Shown here in pieces: positions 34,877 to 44,694 of a DNA stretch of 64,000 nucleotides (position 1 is its first letter; each line of letters starts with the position of its first letter). A program made the position numbers and the translations under genes. The notes under the pieces are model-generated. The model did no database searches. It was given only the letters and a program-made list of their open reading frames with translations, and was not told the origin of the DNA. The stretch is taken from the NCBI RefSeq assembly GCF_012843705.1, contig NZ_JABAFQ010000007.1, positions 1-64,000 of the forward strand. The letters are read 5' to 3'. This DNA comes from Fusobacterium sp. FSA-380-WT-3A. Its GTDB lineage: Bacteria; Fusobacteriota; Fusobacteriia; Fusobacteriales; Fusobacteriaceae.

Positions 34877-36553
34877 CTAAATAGAATTTATCTCTTTTAC
34901 AACTTTTTCAATAGCTTCTAAAGCATCTTCAGGAAGTCTATCTCTTCCACCTTTAAATGTTTCTCTAGATTTTACAAATTCTAATCTATCATTCATTCTA
35001 GCTTTTAAAGCTTTTAGATAATCTTCATCTTCTAAGTTAGGTACAAATCCTTCCCATTCAAATATTTCTATATCAGAGAATGGTCCCCAAGGTTTAAATA
35101 CAGCTTCTTTATCAACTATTTTTTCTAAGATTCCAAGAGTATCTTGAGCTTTAACTTTTTTACCCATAAATTCTCCTGTATTTAAAATATAGCAATCTAC
35201 ATTTTTATCTCCAACTAATTTTTTAAATTTATTATAGTCATCTGATAATGGATGAGTTCTAAATGGGTTTGCATAAGGTTCAACTACTAAAGCATTAGGG
35301 TCTACACCTTTAGCCAATCTTTCAGCATTACTTCTTTTTGTAGCAAGAGTTGCTCCCATTACAGAAGCTAAAGAAGCTCCTTTTAATTTTACAACAGGAG
35401 GCAATGTAGGGTCTTTCATTAACCAGAATATAGCATTTACTGGCTCATCTATTTTATCCACACGATTTGGTGACCATAATTTAGATTTTATAGCTCTTCC
35501 ATTTCCATTTCTTATATCTTCTGTTACTATAACTACTTTTCCATCTTCATCTAAAGTTGCAGAACAGTTTTGAACTGTTAGTAAATATTTATTAGCTGGA
35601 CTTCCAGCTGGATAGTCATTTGTTTTATCAAAATATGTTGGCTCTAAAGCTATTGATGAGCAAGTTTCAGTATTAATAATAAAAGCATCATCATGTAATA
35701 TTGTCACATCATATTTTCCATCATGTTTAGCATGAGTTAAAGTTGATTTTCCTGTTCCTGATAATCCAAAGAATGAAGCTACATATGAGTCTCCATTTTT
35801 TAGTTTATATCTTTTTTGTCCACCATGACAAGATACATAACCTTGACGATTAGCTATAGCCCAAGCTAAAGTTAAAGTACCTTTTTTAAATTCTCCAAAA
35901 TATTTCATTCCAAGTATAGCAGCACAGTTATTTTCTGGGTCAAAATATGTTAAATATTCTGGGTCAGCAGCTTCTACATATCTAGTTCCTTTCCAGAATG
36001 GGTCTGAAAAAATATATATATCAGATTCTTTAGGAAGAACTCTAGAATTTTTATACATTTTTAGATATTCAGTTGATAAGTATTGGAAGTTTAACATCCA
36101 TGAATACATTATGTTTTCTTCACCTTCAGGTATTAATAAATGGGCTTTTACCATAAATTCTGGATTTAATCCAATGTATGCTTCAGCATGATAAAGTTTT
36201 TTAAATCTTGTATAATAAACAGCGTTCATTAAAGTTTTATCTAATCTTTCTTTATCTATATCTGGGTCTCCTATAATTCTTCTAGCTGCAGCAAAACGTC
36301 CTGTAATAGGTCCATCATTAAATAATAAAACTTTAGTATCAGGTTCTAGTCCAAATTCTTCTCCTTTGTAAACAGGTAAATCTGTTACTATTGTTCCAGG
36401 AGATGCTTTTGCTAATTTATAAGCTTCTTTTACTGTTGTAACTTTTGTTACATTATTTCCATAAAAGGCAGCTTCTATTATAGAACGTGTTCTAGAAAAT
36501 CCTGGTTTATTTGCTCCTATCTCTTCTGTTTTATAATATGTTTTTGTAGCCAT
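34877..36553 (-). CDS. pckA: ATP-dependent phosphoenolpyruvate carboxykinase
   Basis: This enzyme interconverts oxaloacetate plus ATP with PEP, CO2 and ADP. The 558-aa protein has the kinase-1a P-loop FFGLSGTGKSTLTH near residue 262, the metal-binding HDDAF near residue 290, EPTYFDKT near residue 306 and a lid/adenine region with RSNAERLAKG. It matches the ATP-type rather than the GTP-type family and is slightly longer than the E. coli enzyme (540). It has a strong SD (GAGGAGG) and is monocistronic. In an amino-acid fermenter it may work toward gluconeogenesis or toward ATP-forming carboxylation. Confidence 0.95.
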   Translation of the reverse strand: MATKTYYKTEEIGANKPGFSRTRSIIEAAFYGNNVTKVTTVKEAYKLAKASPGTIVTDLPVYKGEEFGLEPDTKVLLFNDGPITGRFAAARRIIGDPDIDKERLDKTLMNAVYYTRFKKLYHAEAYIGLNPEFMVKAHLLIPEGEENIMYSWMLNFQYLSTEYLKMYKNSRVLPKESDIYIFSDPFWKGTRYVEAADPEYLTYFDPENNCAAILGMKYFGEFKKGTLTLAWAIANRQGYVSCHGGQKRYKLKNGDSYVASFFGLSGTGKSTLTHAKHDGKYDVTILHDDAFIINTETCSSIALEPTYFDKTNDYPAGSPANKYLLTVQNCSATLDEDGKVVIVTEDIRNGNGRAIKSKLWSPNRVDKIDEPVNAIFWLMKDPTLPPVVKLKGASLASVMGATLATKRSNAERLAKGVDPNALVVEPYANPFRTHPLSDDYNKFKKLVGDKNVDCYILNTGEFMGKKVKAQDTLGILEKIVDKEAVFKPWGPFSDIEIFEWEGFVPNLEDEDYLKALKARMNDRLEFVKSRETFKGGRDRLPEDALEAIEKVVKEINSI

Positions 36554-36873
36554 AGTGTAACCTCCTCATATTCTTCTGCAATTTTAGATTATTTTTTAAT
36601 CTATTTTTGTGTAAAAAATAATATTTTTTCTAAATTTATTATACTCACTTTTATTATTTTAGTCTATTTTTATTTTATTTTTTTATTTTTTTATATATAT
36701 TTTTTCAAAAATAATTAAAATCCTCTATTTTCTTTACATTTTCATTATTTTTAGTCCACTCTACATTATAGCTTATAAAATAGAGTTTGGCAATAGTTAT
36801 TTTATTAATTGATATTATTTCTTTTTTAGTTTATAATATCAATTAAGAATTTTTTATTTAAGGTAGGTTTAAA
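36554..36873. other. 320-base divergent intergenic region between pckA and mnmH
   Basis: It contains a weak pckA promoter (TAGACT and TATAAT, 36638-36666, minus strand) and the mnmH promoter (36809-36837). A perfect 11-base inverted repeat surrounds the latter. Loosely spaced arms CTCTATTTT (near 36723) and AAAATAGAG (near 36777) could form a weak stem. No gene is seen. Confidence 0.5.
36807..36844 (+). promoter_or_regulatory. mnmH promoter inside a perfect inverted repeat
   Basis: TTGATA (36809-36814) and TATAAT (36832-36837) are 17 bases apart. The arms AATTGATATTA (36807-36817) and TAATATCAATT (36834-36844) are exact complements, so each promoter box lies inside one arm. This could be an operator or coincidence in AT-rich DNA. 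Confidence 0.6.
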
Positions 36874-37908
36874 ATGAGAGAAATTTCTTTTGAAGATGTT
36901 TTAAAATTAAAAAATTATATTTTAATAGATGTTAGAAGCCCAAAAGAATATAAAGAGGAACTTATTCCAGGAGCTATTAACATTCCATCTCTTTTAGATG
37001 ATGAAAGAGCTGAAGTAGGTACTGCTTATGTTAGAGTTTCAAAGGAAAAAGCAAAAGAAATTGGAATTGAAAAAATTTCTAAAAGATTACCTATAATTTT
37101 TAAAGAAATTAATGAACTTTCTAAAAAATATGATAAACTTATTTTCTATTGTGCTAGAGGAGGAATGAGAAGTACAACTTTAGAGGTTCTTTTCAATAGT
37201 CTTGGTTATAAAACTCTTAAGTTAGAAGGTGGATACAAAGCTTATCGTCAATATGTTTTAAATAATATTGCTGCTAGAAATGAAAATATAAAATATATTG
37301 TTCTTCATGGAAGAACTGGAGAGGGAAAAACTAAGATTTTAGAAAAATTAGAGGAAAGAGGATATTCAGTTTTAAATTTAGAAAAGTTGGCTGACCATAA
37401 AGGTTCTTTCTTTGGGGGACTTTGTGAGGAAAAAAAACAAAGTCAAAAAAGATTTGATGGAGAAATTTTTAATTATCTAGTTAATAATAAAAAAGGTTAT
37501 TTTTTAGTTGAAAGTGAAAGTAAAAGAATAGGTGACCTTTATGTTCCAGAGCCTATATATAACTGTATATTAACAGGTACTCATATTTTTATAAGTACAT
37601 CTATGGAAAATAGAGTAAAAGTAATTTTAGAAGATTACTCAAAAGCCTCTATTCCTGAGTTAGAAGAATGTTTATTAAAAGTAGCTAGATATATAAGTAA
37701 AGAAAAATATAATAGATACCACTCTTTATTAATGGAAAATAAATTAGCTGAACTTAGCGAAATTCTTATGAAAGAATATTATGACCCTCTTTATGATAAA
37801 GGAATAGATAAACATACTTATGAATTAGAAATAAATTATTCTAACATTGACGAGGCAATTGATAAAGTAATTGAATTTTTAAAAGAAAAAGGATATGAAA
37901 ATGAATAA
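36874..37908 (+). CDS. mnmH: tRNA 2-selenouridine synthase
   Basis: This enzyme converts 2-thiouridine to 2-selenouridine at the wobble position of certain tRNAs, via geranylation, using selenophosphate. The 344-aa protein has an N-terminal rhodanese domain (LIDVRSPKEYKEELIPGAINIP, and the active cysteine in FYCARGGMRS near residue 92). A C-terminal P-loop domain carries VLHGRTGEGKT near residue 147. Length and layout match MnmH (SelU/YbbB). It implies selenium use by the host; selD is not in this window. Confidence 0.93.
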   Translation: MREISFEDVLKLKNYILIDVRSPKEYKEELIPGAINIPSLLDDERAEVGTAYVRVSKEKAKEIGIEKISKRLPIIFKEINELSKKYDKLIFYCARGGMRSTTLEVLFNSLGYKTLKLEGGYKAYRQYVLNNIAARNENIKYIVLHGRTGEGKTKILEKLEERGYSVLNLEKLADHKGSFFGGLCEEKKQSQKRFDGEIFNYLVNNKKGYFLVESESKRIGDLYVPEPIYNCILTGTHIFISTSMENRVKVILEDYSKASIPELEECLLKVARYISKEKYNRYHSLLMENKLAELSEILMKEYYDPLYDKGIDKHTYELEINYSNIDEAIDKVIEFLKEKGYENE

Positions 37909-37915
37909 TAAAATA

Positions 37916-37950
37916 AAAATCCACCTCTTTCGAAGTGGATTTTTATTTAT
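37916..37950. terminator. Terminator between mnmH and recQ
   Basis: Stem AAAAATCCAC / GTGGATTTTT with a short loop; genes on both sides converge. Confidence 0.85.
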
Positions 37951-38031
37951 TTCTTTTTGGGGAGAGAAATTTATATAACAATATTATATCGTTATGCCAT
38001 TTAGACATTTTTTTTGCAAAAAAGTTTATTT

Positions 38032-39951
38032 TTATAAAAATAAATTTTTCACTATAATATCTTTTAATAGGTCTGTATCTATTTTTAAATTTAAATCTCT
38101 TTTAAGATTTTCTATTTTTTCTATATCTAAATATTTTTCATCTATAAAATTGTCAATTTTTATTTTTTTTATATCTTCATCTGTAAACTCATTTATAGTT
38201 TTTAAAAATTCTTCTCCATAATTTTTAAACTTCTGATTTCCTACCCCTTTTATTTTTAACATCTCCCATCTATTTCTAGGTTTCTTTTCAGACATTTCTA
38301 ATAAAGAAGTATCAGAAAATATTATATATGGAGCAACTCCCTCTTTTTCACTTATTTTTTTTCTTAAGAAATTTAATTTTTTAAATAAAGTATCTTCATA
38401 ATAATCAAATGATATTACTTCATTTACTTTTCTTTTTATTGTTTTTAAATTTTTCAATATATCAAAAGAATTTTTGTTTAATTGAACGATTGGAAAACTT
38501 CCAGCAGTAAGTTCTATATAATTTTCAGCTATTAAAAAATTTACAAATTCTTCAAGCCACTCTTGATTTTTTTCTTTCATCAATCCAAAGGTTGTTATCT
38601 CATTTAATTTTTTTCTCTCTATTTTAGTATCAGCTTTTCCTAATAAAATATTAATCAAAGTAGAAGTCCCTATTTTTTCTTTAGCTCTACCTATACAAGA
38701 TATTACTTTTTTTGCCTCGATTGTTAAATCCTCTACATCTTTTATGTTTCTACAGTTTCCACAATTTCCACAATAATTTTTTATTCTTTTATCTCCAAAA
38801 TATTTTAATATAAACTCCCTATAACAACTATTTAGATTGGCATATCTTACCATCTCATCAAGTTTCCTTCTCTTGATTTTTCTTTGTTCATCACTTGTTT
38901 CCTCATTAGCTTCTATAAAAAATTCCTGTGTAGTTATATCTTCCTCATTAAAAATTAAAATAGCTTCACTTGGAAGTCCGTCTCTTCCAGCTCTTCCAGC
39001 TTCTTGGTAATAACTTTCCAAATCTCTAGGAATATTTTTATGAATAACATATCTTATATTAGATTTATCTATCCCCATACCAAAAGCATTAGTAGCTACC
39101 ATTATCTCTATATCATCTTTTAAAAAAGCCTCTTGCATTTCACTTCTCTCTTCTTTAGAAAGACCAGCATGATATTTTCCTACATTATATCCTTTTACTT
39201 CTTTTAAATATTGATATAATCCTTCTACTTCTTTTCTTGTATTAGCATAAATTATTCCTGACATATTTTTATGATTTCTAATATATTTACTTATATAAGC
39301 ATCAGATATAACAGATTTTTCAACTTTAAAAAATATATTTTCTCTATCAAAACCACTTATATACTTAAAAGGATTTTTCATCTCTAAAAATTTTTCAATA
39401 TCCTCTACAACCCTTGGAGTTGCTGTAGCTGTCAAAGCTAATATTGGAAGTTTTTTATTCATAGCTTTTATAAATTTGGGAATTTCCAAATAACTTTTTC
39501 TAAAATCATGTCCCCACTGTGAAATACAATGAGCCTCATCTACAGCTATAAAAGAGATATTTATTTCTCTTATCAATTTTATAAATTTTTCATTAGTTAT
39601 TCTTTCAGGAGCTAAATATAAAAGTTTTACATTATTGTATCTCAATTCATTGATAGCTTTTATAAACTCCTCCTTTGTTAAAGTAGAATTTATATATATA
39701 GCTTTTATCCCTAAAACTTTTAAAGCATCTACTTGGTCTTTCATCAATGAAATTAAAGGAGAAATTACAATTCCTACCCCATCAAAAATCAAAGAGGGAA
39801 TTTGATAACAAATAGATTTCCCTCCACCTGTTGCCATTATTCCTATTGTATCTCTTCTATTTAAAATACTGTTTACTATATAATCTTGTCCTTTTCTAAA
39901 AGAATCATATCCATATATTTTTTTCAATAAAACTATTGCTTCTTTTTTCAT
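38032..39951 (-). CDS. recQ: ATP-dependent DNA helicase RecQ
   Basis: This is a 3'-5' DNA helicase in recombination and fork repair. The 639-aa protein has helicase motifs in order: ATGGGKSICYQ near residue 36, VISPLISLMKDQ, the Walker B DEAH near residue 138, ALTATATP, and QEAGRAGRDG near residue 320. A zinc-binding RQC region (CYREFILKYFG and CGNCGNC) and a C-terminal HRDC domain (RWEMLKIKGVGNQK, about 560-600) follow. It lies 14 bases after the exonuclease gene, so the pair probably form one operon. Confidence 0.94.
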   Translation of the reverse strand: MKKEAIVLLKKIYGYDSFRKGQDYIVNSILNRRDTIGIMATGGGKSICYQIPSLIFDGVGIVISPLISLMKDQVDALKVLGIKAIYINSTLTKEEFIKAINELRYNNVKLLYLAPERITNEKFIKLIREINISFIAVDEAHCISQWGHDFRKSYLEIPKFIKAMNKKLPILALTATATPRVVEDIEKFLEMKNPFKYISGFDRENIFFKVEKSVISDAYISKYIRNHKNMSGIIYANTRKEVEGLYQYLKEVKGYNVGKYHAGLSKEERSEMQEAFLKDDIEIMVATNAFGMGIDKSNIRYVIHKNIPRDLESYYQEAGRAGRDGLPSEAILIFNEEDITTQEFFIEANEETSDEQRKIKRRKLDEMVRYANLNSCYREFILKYFGDKRIKNYCGNCGNCRNIKDVEDLTIEAKKVISCIGRAKEKIGTSTLINILLGKADTKIERKKLNEITTFGLMKEKNQEWLEEFVNFLIAENYIELTAGSFPIVQLNKNSFDILKNLKTIKRKVNEVISFDYYEDTLFKKLNFLRKKISEKEGVAPYIIFSDTSLLEMSEKKPRNRWEMLKIKGVGNQKFKNYGEEFLKTINEFTDEDIKKIKIDNFIDEKYLDIEKIENLKRDLNLKIDTDLLKDIIVKNLFL

Positions 39952-39965
39952 TACATAAAATCCTT

Positions 39966-40562
39966 CTAATTTTTATTAATAAAAGTTATAGCTGATTTTT
40001 CTCTATTTTTACACATTTTTCTAAATATTTTTGCTGTTATTTTTACATCATCTAAACTAGAGTGAAAACTATATTGATTTACATCTATCTCATAAAATTC
40101 TGCTGTTTCTGATAATCTTGGATTTTTAAATCCATAATTACATGGTATTTTTATTATATATTTATTTGAAAACATAGTATCAAATGTATATTTAATTTCC
40201 ATATAATCATTTATATATTTTAAATCAAAATTAATATTATGCCCTATAAAATGATTCACTCCTTCACAAAAGCTTTTAAAACTTTCTATATCCTCATAGA
40301 AAAATTTAGGATAAGAGCATCCTTCTCTTCTTTTTTCTATTTCATTTCTAGTTAATCCATTTACACTTATGGCCTCTTTATTCTCTTCTTCTCCATCTTT
40401 TATAAAATAATATCTGTCATATTCCTCATAATCTTTTAAAAATTTTTCATTTTCAATATCATAAAAAACTTTTATAGCTGATATTGATAAAACAGAATCA
40501 TTTTTGGTTAAACCATTTGTCTCTGTATCAAAAATTATCAATGGAACTATCTTATTTTTCAT
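39966..40562 (-). CDS. DEDDh-family 3'-5' exonuclease
   Basis: This is a DnaQ-fold exonuclease. The 198-aa protein has Exo I LIIFDTETNG (Asp and Glu, residues 11-13), Exo II GHNINFDLKYI (near residue 107) and Exo III HSSLDDV (His and Asp, near residue 162), so all four acidic residues and the DEDDh histidine are present. There is no polymerase domain, so it could be a stand-alone proofreading subunit or a repair nuclease. It is co-oriented with and close to recQ, and the SD is AAGGAG. The substrate is unknown. Confidence 0.85.
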   Translation of the reverse strand: MKNKIVPLIIFDTETNGLTKNDSVLSISAIKVFYDIENEKFLKDYEEYDRYYFIKDGEEENKEAISVNGLTRNEIEKRREGCSYPKFFYEDIESFKSFCEGVNHFIGHNINFDLKYINDYMEIKYTFDTMFSNKYIIKIPCNYGFKNPRLSETAEFYEIDVNQYSFHSSLDDVKITAKIFRKMCKNREKSAITFINKN

Positions 40563-40875
40563 TTTTCTCCTTATCTTTTTATAAAATTACTTATATTTAT
40601 TATATAATAAATATTAGAATATATCAAACTAAAAAGATTATTTTTTTGTTCGTTTTTCGTAAAACTATTTTTTTGTATAAATTTTAATATTCAAAATACA
40701 TATTTTTTTCCTTAAAGATTCAAGGTTTCACAATATTTTGATAAACAAACTTTTTTTGTTTCATATTAAAACATTTTATAAAAAATTTCTTGACAAATTT
40801 TAAAAGTTAATGTATACTAAACATGTCACTAGAAATTATAAAAAAATTTTTTAAAAGAAAATAGGAGGATTGAAA
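40563..40875. other. 313-base divergent intergenic region
   Basis: AT-rich DNA between the exonuclease gene and the ferredoxin gene. The only supported element is the ferredoxin promoter at 40790-40818. Confidence 0.5.
40790..40818 (+). promoter_or_regulatory. Ferredoxin promoter
   Basis: A perfect TTGACA, 17-base spacer and TATACT, with the SD (AGGAGG) about 45 bases downstream. Likely a strong constitutive promoter. Confidence 0.78.
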
Positions 40876-41049
40876 ATGCACGTAATAGATCAAGAAACTT
40901 GTGTTGGATGTGGAGCTTGTGAAGGAACTTGCCCAGTTGGAGCAATATCAGCTAACGACAACGGAAAATTCACTATAGGAGATACTTGTATTGATTGTGG
41001 AGCTTGTGCTGGTGGATGTCCAGTTAGCGCTATATCTGCAGGAGAGTAA
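40876..41049 (+). CDS. 2[4Fe-4S] ferredoxin
   Basis: This is a small electron carrier of clostridial type. The 57-aa protein has two cluster motifs, CVGCGACEGTCP and CIDCGACAGGCP, each CxxCxxCxxxC followed by Pro, related by internal duplication. It starts with MHVIDQET behind AGGAGGATTGAAA. It probably serves pyruvate:ferredoxin oxidoreductase and other low-potential reactions, and could supply electrons to the radical SAM enzymes. It is easily missed by length cut-offs but is certain by motif, promoter and terminator. Confidence 0.95.
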   Translation: MHVIDQETCVGCGACEGTCPVGAISANDNGKFTIGDTCIDCGACAGGCPVSAISAGE

Positions 41050-41061
41050 TCAAATATCACT

Positions 41062-41094
41062 AAAGGTTCAGTAGTTTACTGAGCCTTTTTTATT
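41062..41094 (+). terminator. Terminator after the ferredoxin gene
   Basis: Stem GGTTCAGTA / TACTGAGCC followed by TTTTTT. Confidence 0.88.
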
Positions 41095-41233
41095 TTATAA
41101 ATTATTATACTTAAATAAAATTTATTAATAAAAATTCTAAATAATTTTATTTTCTAAAAATATTTTTAAGACTTAAAAATAAAGTTATTGAAAAATAATA
41201 ATTTTATTTTTATTTTATTATTTTCTATATAAC

Positions 41234-41279
41234 AAAAACTGATTAGAAAAATTTTTTCTAATCAGTTTTTCTTTTTTTA
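41234..41279 (-). terminator. Terminator after fhs
   Basis: Perfect stem AAAACTGATTAGAAAAA / TTTTTCTAATCAGTTTT with A and T runs on both sides; bidirectional in principle. Confidence 0.83.
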
Positions 41280-41294
41280 TTTTTTTTAAATATT

Positions 41295-42959
41295 TTAGAA
41301 TAATCCAGAGATTTTTCCAAACTCATCAATATCAATAGTTTCAGCTGCTGGTACTTTTGGTAATCCAGGCATATCTATAATATCTCCAGCCATTGCTATT
41401 ATAAATCCAGCTCCTGCTGCTATTTTAACCTCATTTATTTCTACTGTAAATCCTGTTGGTCTTCCTAATAAATTAGCTTTATCTGATAAAGATTTTTGAG
41501 TTTTTGACATACAAATAGGTAATTCATTATATCCATTTTCTCCTATAAGAGCCAACATCTTTTTAGCTTTTGCTGAGAAAGTAACTCCACTTCCACCATA
41601 TATTTCTTTAACAATAGTCTCTATTTTTTCTTTTGGAGATTTTGAAAGTTCATAAAGTGGTTTATATTCCTCTTTATTTTTCTCAATTTCCTCTATAACT
41701 AATTTAGCTAATTCTTCTCCTCCAGCTCCACCATTAGCCCATACATCACAAAGAGCCACTGGAACATTTTGTACTTTACATCTTTCTCTTATTAAATCAA
41801 ACTCAGCTTCTGTATCTGTTAAAAATCTATTCATAGCTACTACTACTGGAAGATTATATTTTTTCATATTTTCTATATGCTTATCTAAATTTTCAAGTCC
41901 TTTTGATAAAGCCTCCAAGTTTTCAACATTTAACTCTTTTGCTCCACCATGATGTTTTAAAGCCCTTACTGTAGCTACTATTACTACACAATTAGGAGAT
42001 AATTTTCCTTGTCTACATTTTATATCTAAAAATTTTTCAGCTCCTAAATCAGCAGCAAACCCAGCCTCTGTTATTGTATAATCACTTAATTTTAAAGCTA
42101 ATTTTGTGGCAATTAATGAGTTACATCCATGAGCTATATTAGCAAAAGGTCCTCCATGAATTAATACAGGAGTATTTTCTAATGTTTGAACTAAATTTGG
42201 TTTTATAGCATCTTTTAATAAAGCAGTTACAGCTCCTGTTATATTTAAATCTTTAATAGTAAGGGGTTTTCCTGATAAATCATAACCAAATATTATTCTA
42301 GAAATTTTTTCTTTTAAATCTTTTAAAGAGTTTGCCAAACAAAGTGAAGCCATTATTTCTGAAGCAACTGTTATTTGGAAAGAATTTTCTCTAGGAATTC
42401 CAGAAGCAGAACCTCCCAATCCTATCACAGTATTTCTTAAAGCTCTATCATTCATATCAACAACTCTTTTCCAAGTTATTTTTGTTATATCTATATTTAA
42501 TTTATTCCCAAATTTTATGTGATTATCTATTACAGCTGCTATTAAATTATGAGCCACTCCTATAGCATGTAAATCTCCTGTGAAATGAAGATTTATATCT
42601 TCCATAGGAACAACTTGTGAATATCCTCCACCTGTAGCTCCTCCTTTTATTCCAAATACAGGTCCTAAAGATGGTTCTCTAAGAGCTGCCATAGAATTAT
42701 ATCCCATTCTATTTAAAGCCTGAGTAAGCCCTACTGTTACAGTTGATTTTCCTTCCCCAGCTGGAGTTGGAGTAATAGCTGTTACTAAAACTAATTTTCC
42801 ATTCTCTTTTTTTTCTAATTTATTTAACAAATTAAAATCTATTTTTGCTTTATACTTTCCATATAATTCATAATCATCTTCAGTAAGTCCTAATTTTTCA
42901 GCTATTTTACTAATTGGTAAAAGGTTTGCTTCTTGAGCTATTTGGATATCTGTTTTCAT
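41295..42959 (-). CDS. fhs: Formate-tetrahydrofolate ligase
   Basis: This enzyme makes 10-formyl-THF from formate, THF and ATP. The 554-aa protein has the P-loop [16 protein letters not shown] near residue 64, [23 protein letters not shown] near residue 95, and the family block [12 protein letters not shown]. Start at ATG 42959 behind AGGAGG with 8 bases spacing; a GTG six bases earlier is too close to the SD. A ZTP riboswitch precedes it, fitting control by the purine intermediate ZTP that builds up when 10-formyl-THF is short. Confidence 0.95.
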   Translation of the reverse strand: MKTDIQIAQEANLLPISKIAEKLGLTEDDYELYGKYKAKIDFNLLNKLEKKENGKLVLVTAITPTPAGEGKSTVTVGLTQALNRMGYNSMAALREPSLGPVFGIKGGATGGGYSQVVPMEDINLHFTGDLHAIGVAHNLIAAVIDNHIKFGNKLNIDITKITWKRVVDMNDRALRNTVIGLGGSASGIPRENSFQITVASEIMASLCLANSLKDLKEKISRIIFGYDLSGKPLTIKDLNITGAVTALLKDAIKPNLVQTLENTPVLIHGGPFANIAHGCNSLIATKLALKLSDYTITEAGFAADLGAEKFLDIKCRQGKLSPNCVVIVATVRALKHHGGAKELNVENLEALSKGLENLDKHIENMKKYNLPVVVAMNRFLTDTEAEFDLIRERCKVQNVPVALCDVWANGGAGGEELAKLVIEEIEKNKEEYKPLYELSKSPKEKIETIVKEIYGGSGVTFSAKAKKMLALIGENGYNELPICMSKTQKSLSDKANLLGRPTGFTVEINEVKIAAGAGFIIAMAGDIIDMPGLPKVPAAETIDIDEFGKISGLF

Positions 42960-42990
42960 AATCACTTCCTCCTAAAATTTATTAATTTAA

Positions 42991-43092
42991 ATAAAAAAAT
43001 CCGACAGACTAGGCTTTTTTTGCCCAGACGGTCGGCTTAATTACAGTTATACTCCCTGTGGTCAGTTCCACTTCCGTCAGTTGTATAACTTG
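42991..43092 (-). promoter_or_regulatory. ZTP (pfl-motif) riboswitch with terminator
   Basis: On the minus strand the leader holds the two conserved halves of the pfl/ZTP aptamer: ACTGACGG, a hairpin with CCACAGGGAG, then the 3' block CCGACCGTCTGGGC. Immediately after, GCCTAGTCTGTCGG can pair with that block to form a terminator ending in a T run (plus 42994-43000). Ligand binding to the 3' block would favour read-through into fhs. The predicted transcript start (near 43091) falls at the aptamer's 5' end. Confidence 0.88.
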
Positions 43093-43097
43093 TTTTA

Positions 43098-43126
43098 ATG
43101 TTATCATATTTTTTTTATTTTGTCCA
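43098..43126 (-). promoter_or_regulatory. Promoter of the ZTP riboswitch-fhs unit
   Basis: TGGACA and TAACAT on the minus strand, 17 bases apart, immediately upstream of the aptamer. Confidence 0.5.
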
Positions 43127-43134
43127 TTTATTTT

Positions 43135-44484
43135 TTACTTATTTTTATTTTCAATAGCTACATTTTTTACAAGTTTATATAGAGCAATTAAAGCTACTAA
43201 GTTTGGTAAAGCCATTAATCCATTAAATAAATCTGATAAATTCCAAACTAAATCTACTTTAGCCATTGACCCTAATATTATAAATAATAATACTATTATT
43301 TTATATGGATTCATACCTTTTTCTCCAAAAAGATATTTTATATTTGCCACTCCAAAATAATACCATCCTATTATAGTTGATAAAGCAAAGAAAAATAGAC
43401 AAACAGCTATAAATACTCCTCCCCAACTTCCTAATACTTTATTAAAAGCTGCTTGTGTTAATGTTATTCCAGTAAGTCCACTTCCTACTCCACCTGTCAT
43501 TATAATTACAAAAGCTGTACAGTTTAATACAACAAATGTGTCTATAAATACTGTTATTATAGCTACAGCTCCTTGATGACTAGGGTCATCTACTTTAGCT
43601 ACAGCATGAGCATGAGGTGTTGAACCCATTCCAGCTTCATTTGAAAATAATCCTCTAGCTACCCCATATCTTACAGCCTCTTTTACTGTTATTCCAGCAG
43701 CTCCTCCTAAAACTGATGAAGGATTAAAAGCCCCCATTATTATCATTTTAAAAGCAGGAATGATTTCTGAAAAATTAAAAATCATTATTAAAATTGATGC
43801 TCCCACATAGAGTCCAGCCATTAAAGGAACTATTTTTTCTATGAAAGAAGCTATTCTTTGTGTTCCTCCCCAAAAAATAAATCCTGAAACTACTGCTACA
43901 AATAATCCTATATACATAGGATTTACTTTAAATACATTACTAAAAGCTGAAGCTATAGAATTGGCTTGTACAGCGTTTCCCATAAATGATAAAGCTAATA
44001 CACATGATAAAGCAAAAAATATAGCCAATCCTTTACTAAATTTATTATTTCCTAATCCCTCACTTATATAATAAGCTGGTCCCCCTATAATCTCTCCTTC
44101 AACTCTTTTCTTATATAATTGTCCTAATACAGCCTCAGCATATACAGTGGCCATTCCAAAAAATGCACTGACCCACATCCAAAATATAGCCCCTGGTCCT
44201 CCTGAAGCTATTGCTGTAGCTGCTCCAGCAAGATTTCCTGTTCCTACTTGAGCTGCTATTGCTGTGGCCAAAGATTGGAATGAACTCATTCCATCAGCTC
44301 CTGCACTTTCTCCATTTAAATTAGCTCCTCTTACAGCTCTCTTATAACCTTCTCCAAATTTTCTAACCTGTATAAATTTTAACACTACTGTGAAAAATAC
44401 CCCTGTTCCAATAAGTAATAAAATTAAAATCTTATTCCAGACAAATCCACTAACATTTTGTACCAATAAATTTAAATTTTCCAT
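43135..44484 (-). CDS. Sodium:alanine/glycine symporter (AGCS family)
   Basis: This is an inner-membrane Na+-coupled importer of alanine or glycine. The 449-aa protein has about ten hydrophobic segments and the AGCS signatures: SSFQSLATAIAAQVGTGNLAGAATAI near residue 70, GGPGAIFWMW, and GVARGLFSNEAGMGSTPHAHA near residue 280. Start at 44484 (SD GGAGGAGAG); an in-frame upstream ATG at 44526 lies in the promoter region. It is divergent from grdX, whose family is tied to glycine metabolism in other anaerobes, hinting at glycine as a substrate. Confidence 0.9.
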   Translation of the reverse strand: MENLNLLVQNVSGFVWNKILILLLIGTGVFFTVVLKFIQVRKFGEGYKRAVRGANLNGESAGADGMSSFQSLATAIAAQVGTGNLAGAATAIASGGPGAIFWMWVSAFFGMATVYAEAVLGQLYKKRVEGEIIGGPAYYISEGLGNNKFSKGLAIFFALSCVLALSFMGNAVQANSIASAFSNVFKVNPMYIGLFVAVVSGFIFWGGTQRIASFIEKIVPLMAGLYVGASILIMIFNFSEIIPAFKMIIMGAFNPSSVLGGAAGITVKEAVRYGVARGLFSNEAGMGSTPHAHAVAKVDDPSHQGAVAIITVFIDTFVVLNCTAFVIIMTGGVGSGLTGITLTQAAFNKVLGSWGGVFIAVCLFFFALSTIIGWYYFGVANIKYLFGEKGMNPYKIIVLLFIILGSMAKVDLVWNLSDLFNGLMALPNLVALIALYKLVKNVAIENKNK

Positions 44485-44516
44485 TCTCTCCTCCAAAATT
44501 AAAAAAAATTTACTAA

Positions 44517-44525
44517 ATGATACCA
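44517..44525 (-). promoter_or_regulatory. Extended -10 promoter of the AGCS symporter gene
   Basis: TGGTATCAT on the minus strand about 35 bases upstream of the start. The block TATGTGGTA is mirrored in the divergent grdX promoter. Confidence 0.45.
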
Positions 44526-44694
44526 CATATATTTATTTTTTGGAATACTTTTTTTAATTTTTTTTATTTTTTTTATTTTAATTTTTATATATGTTTTATT
44601 TTAGTCAATATTTTTCTTTATAAAAACACAAATTAAAATAATACTTTTTTTGAAATACTTTTTTTAATTTTTTTATACTATATTGTATTTTATG

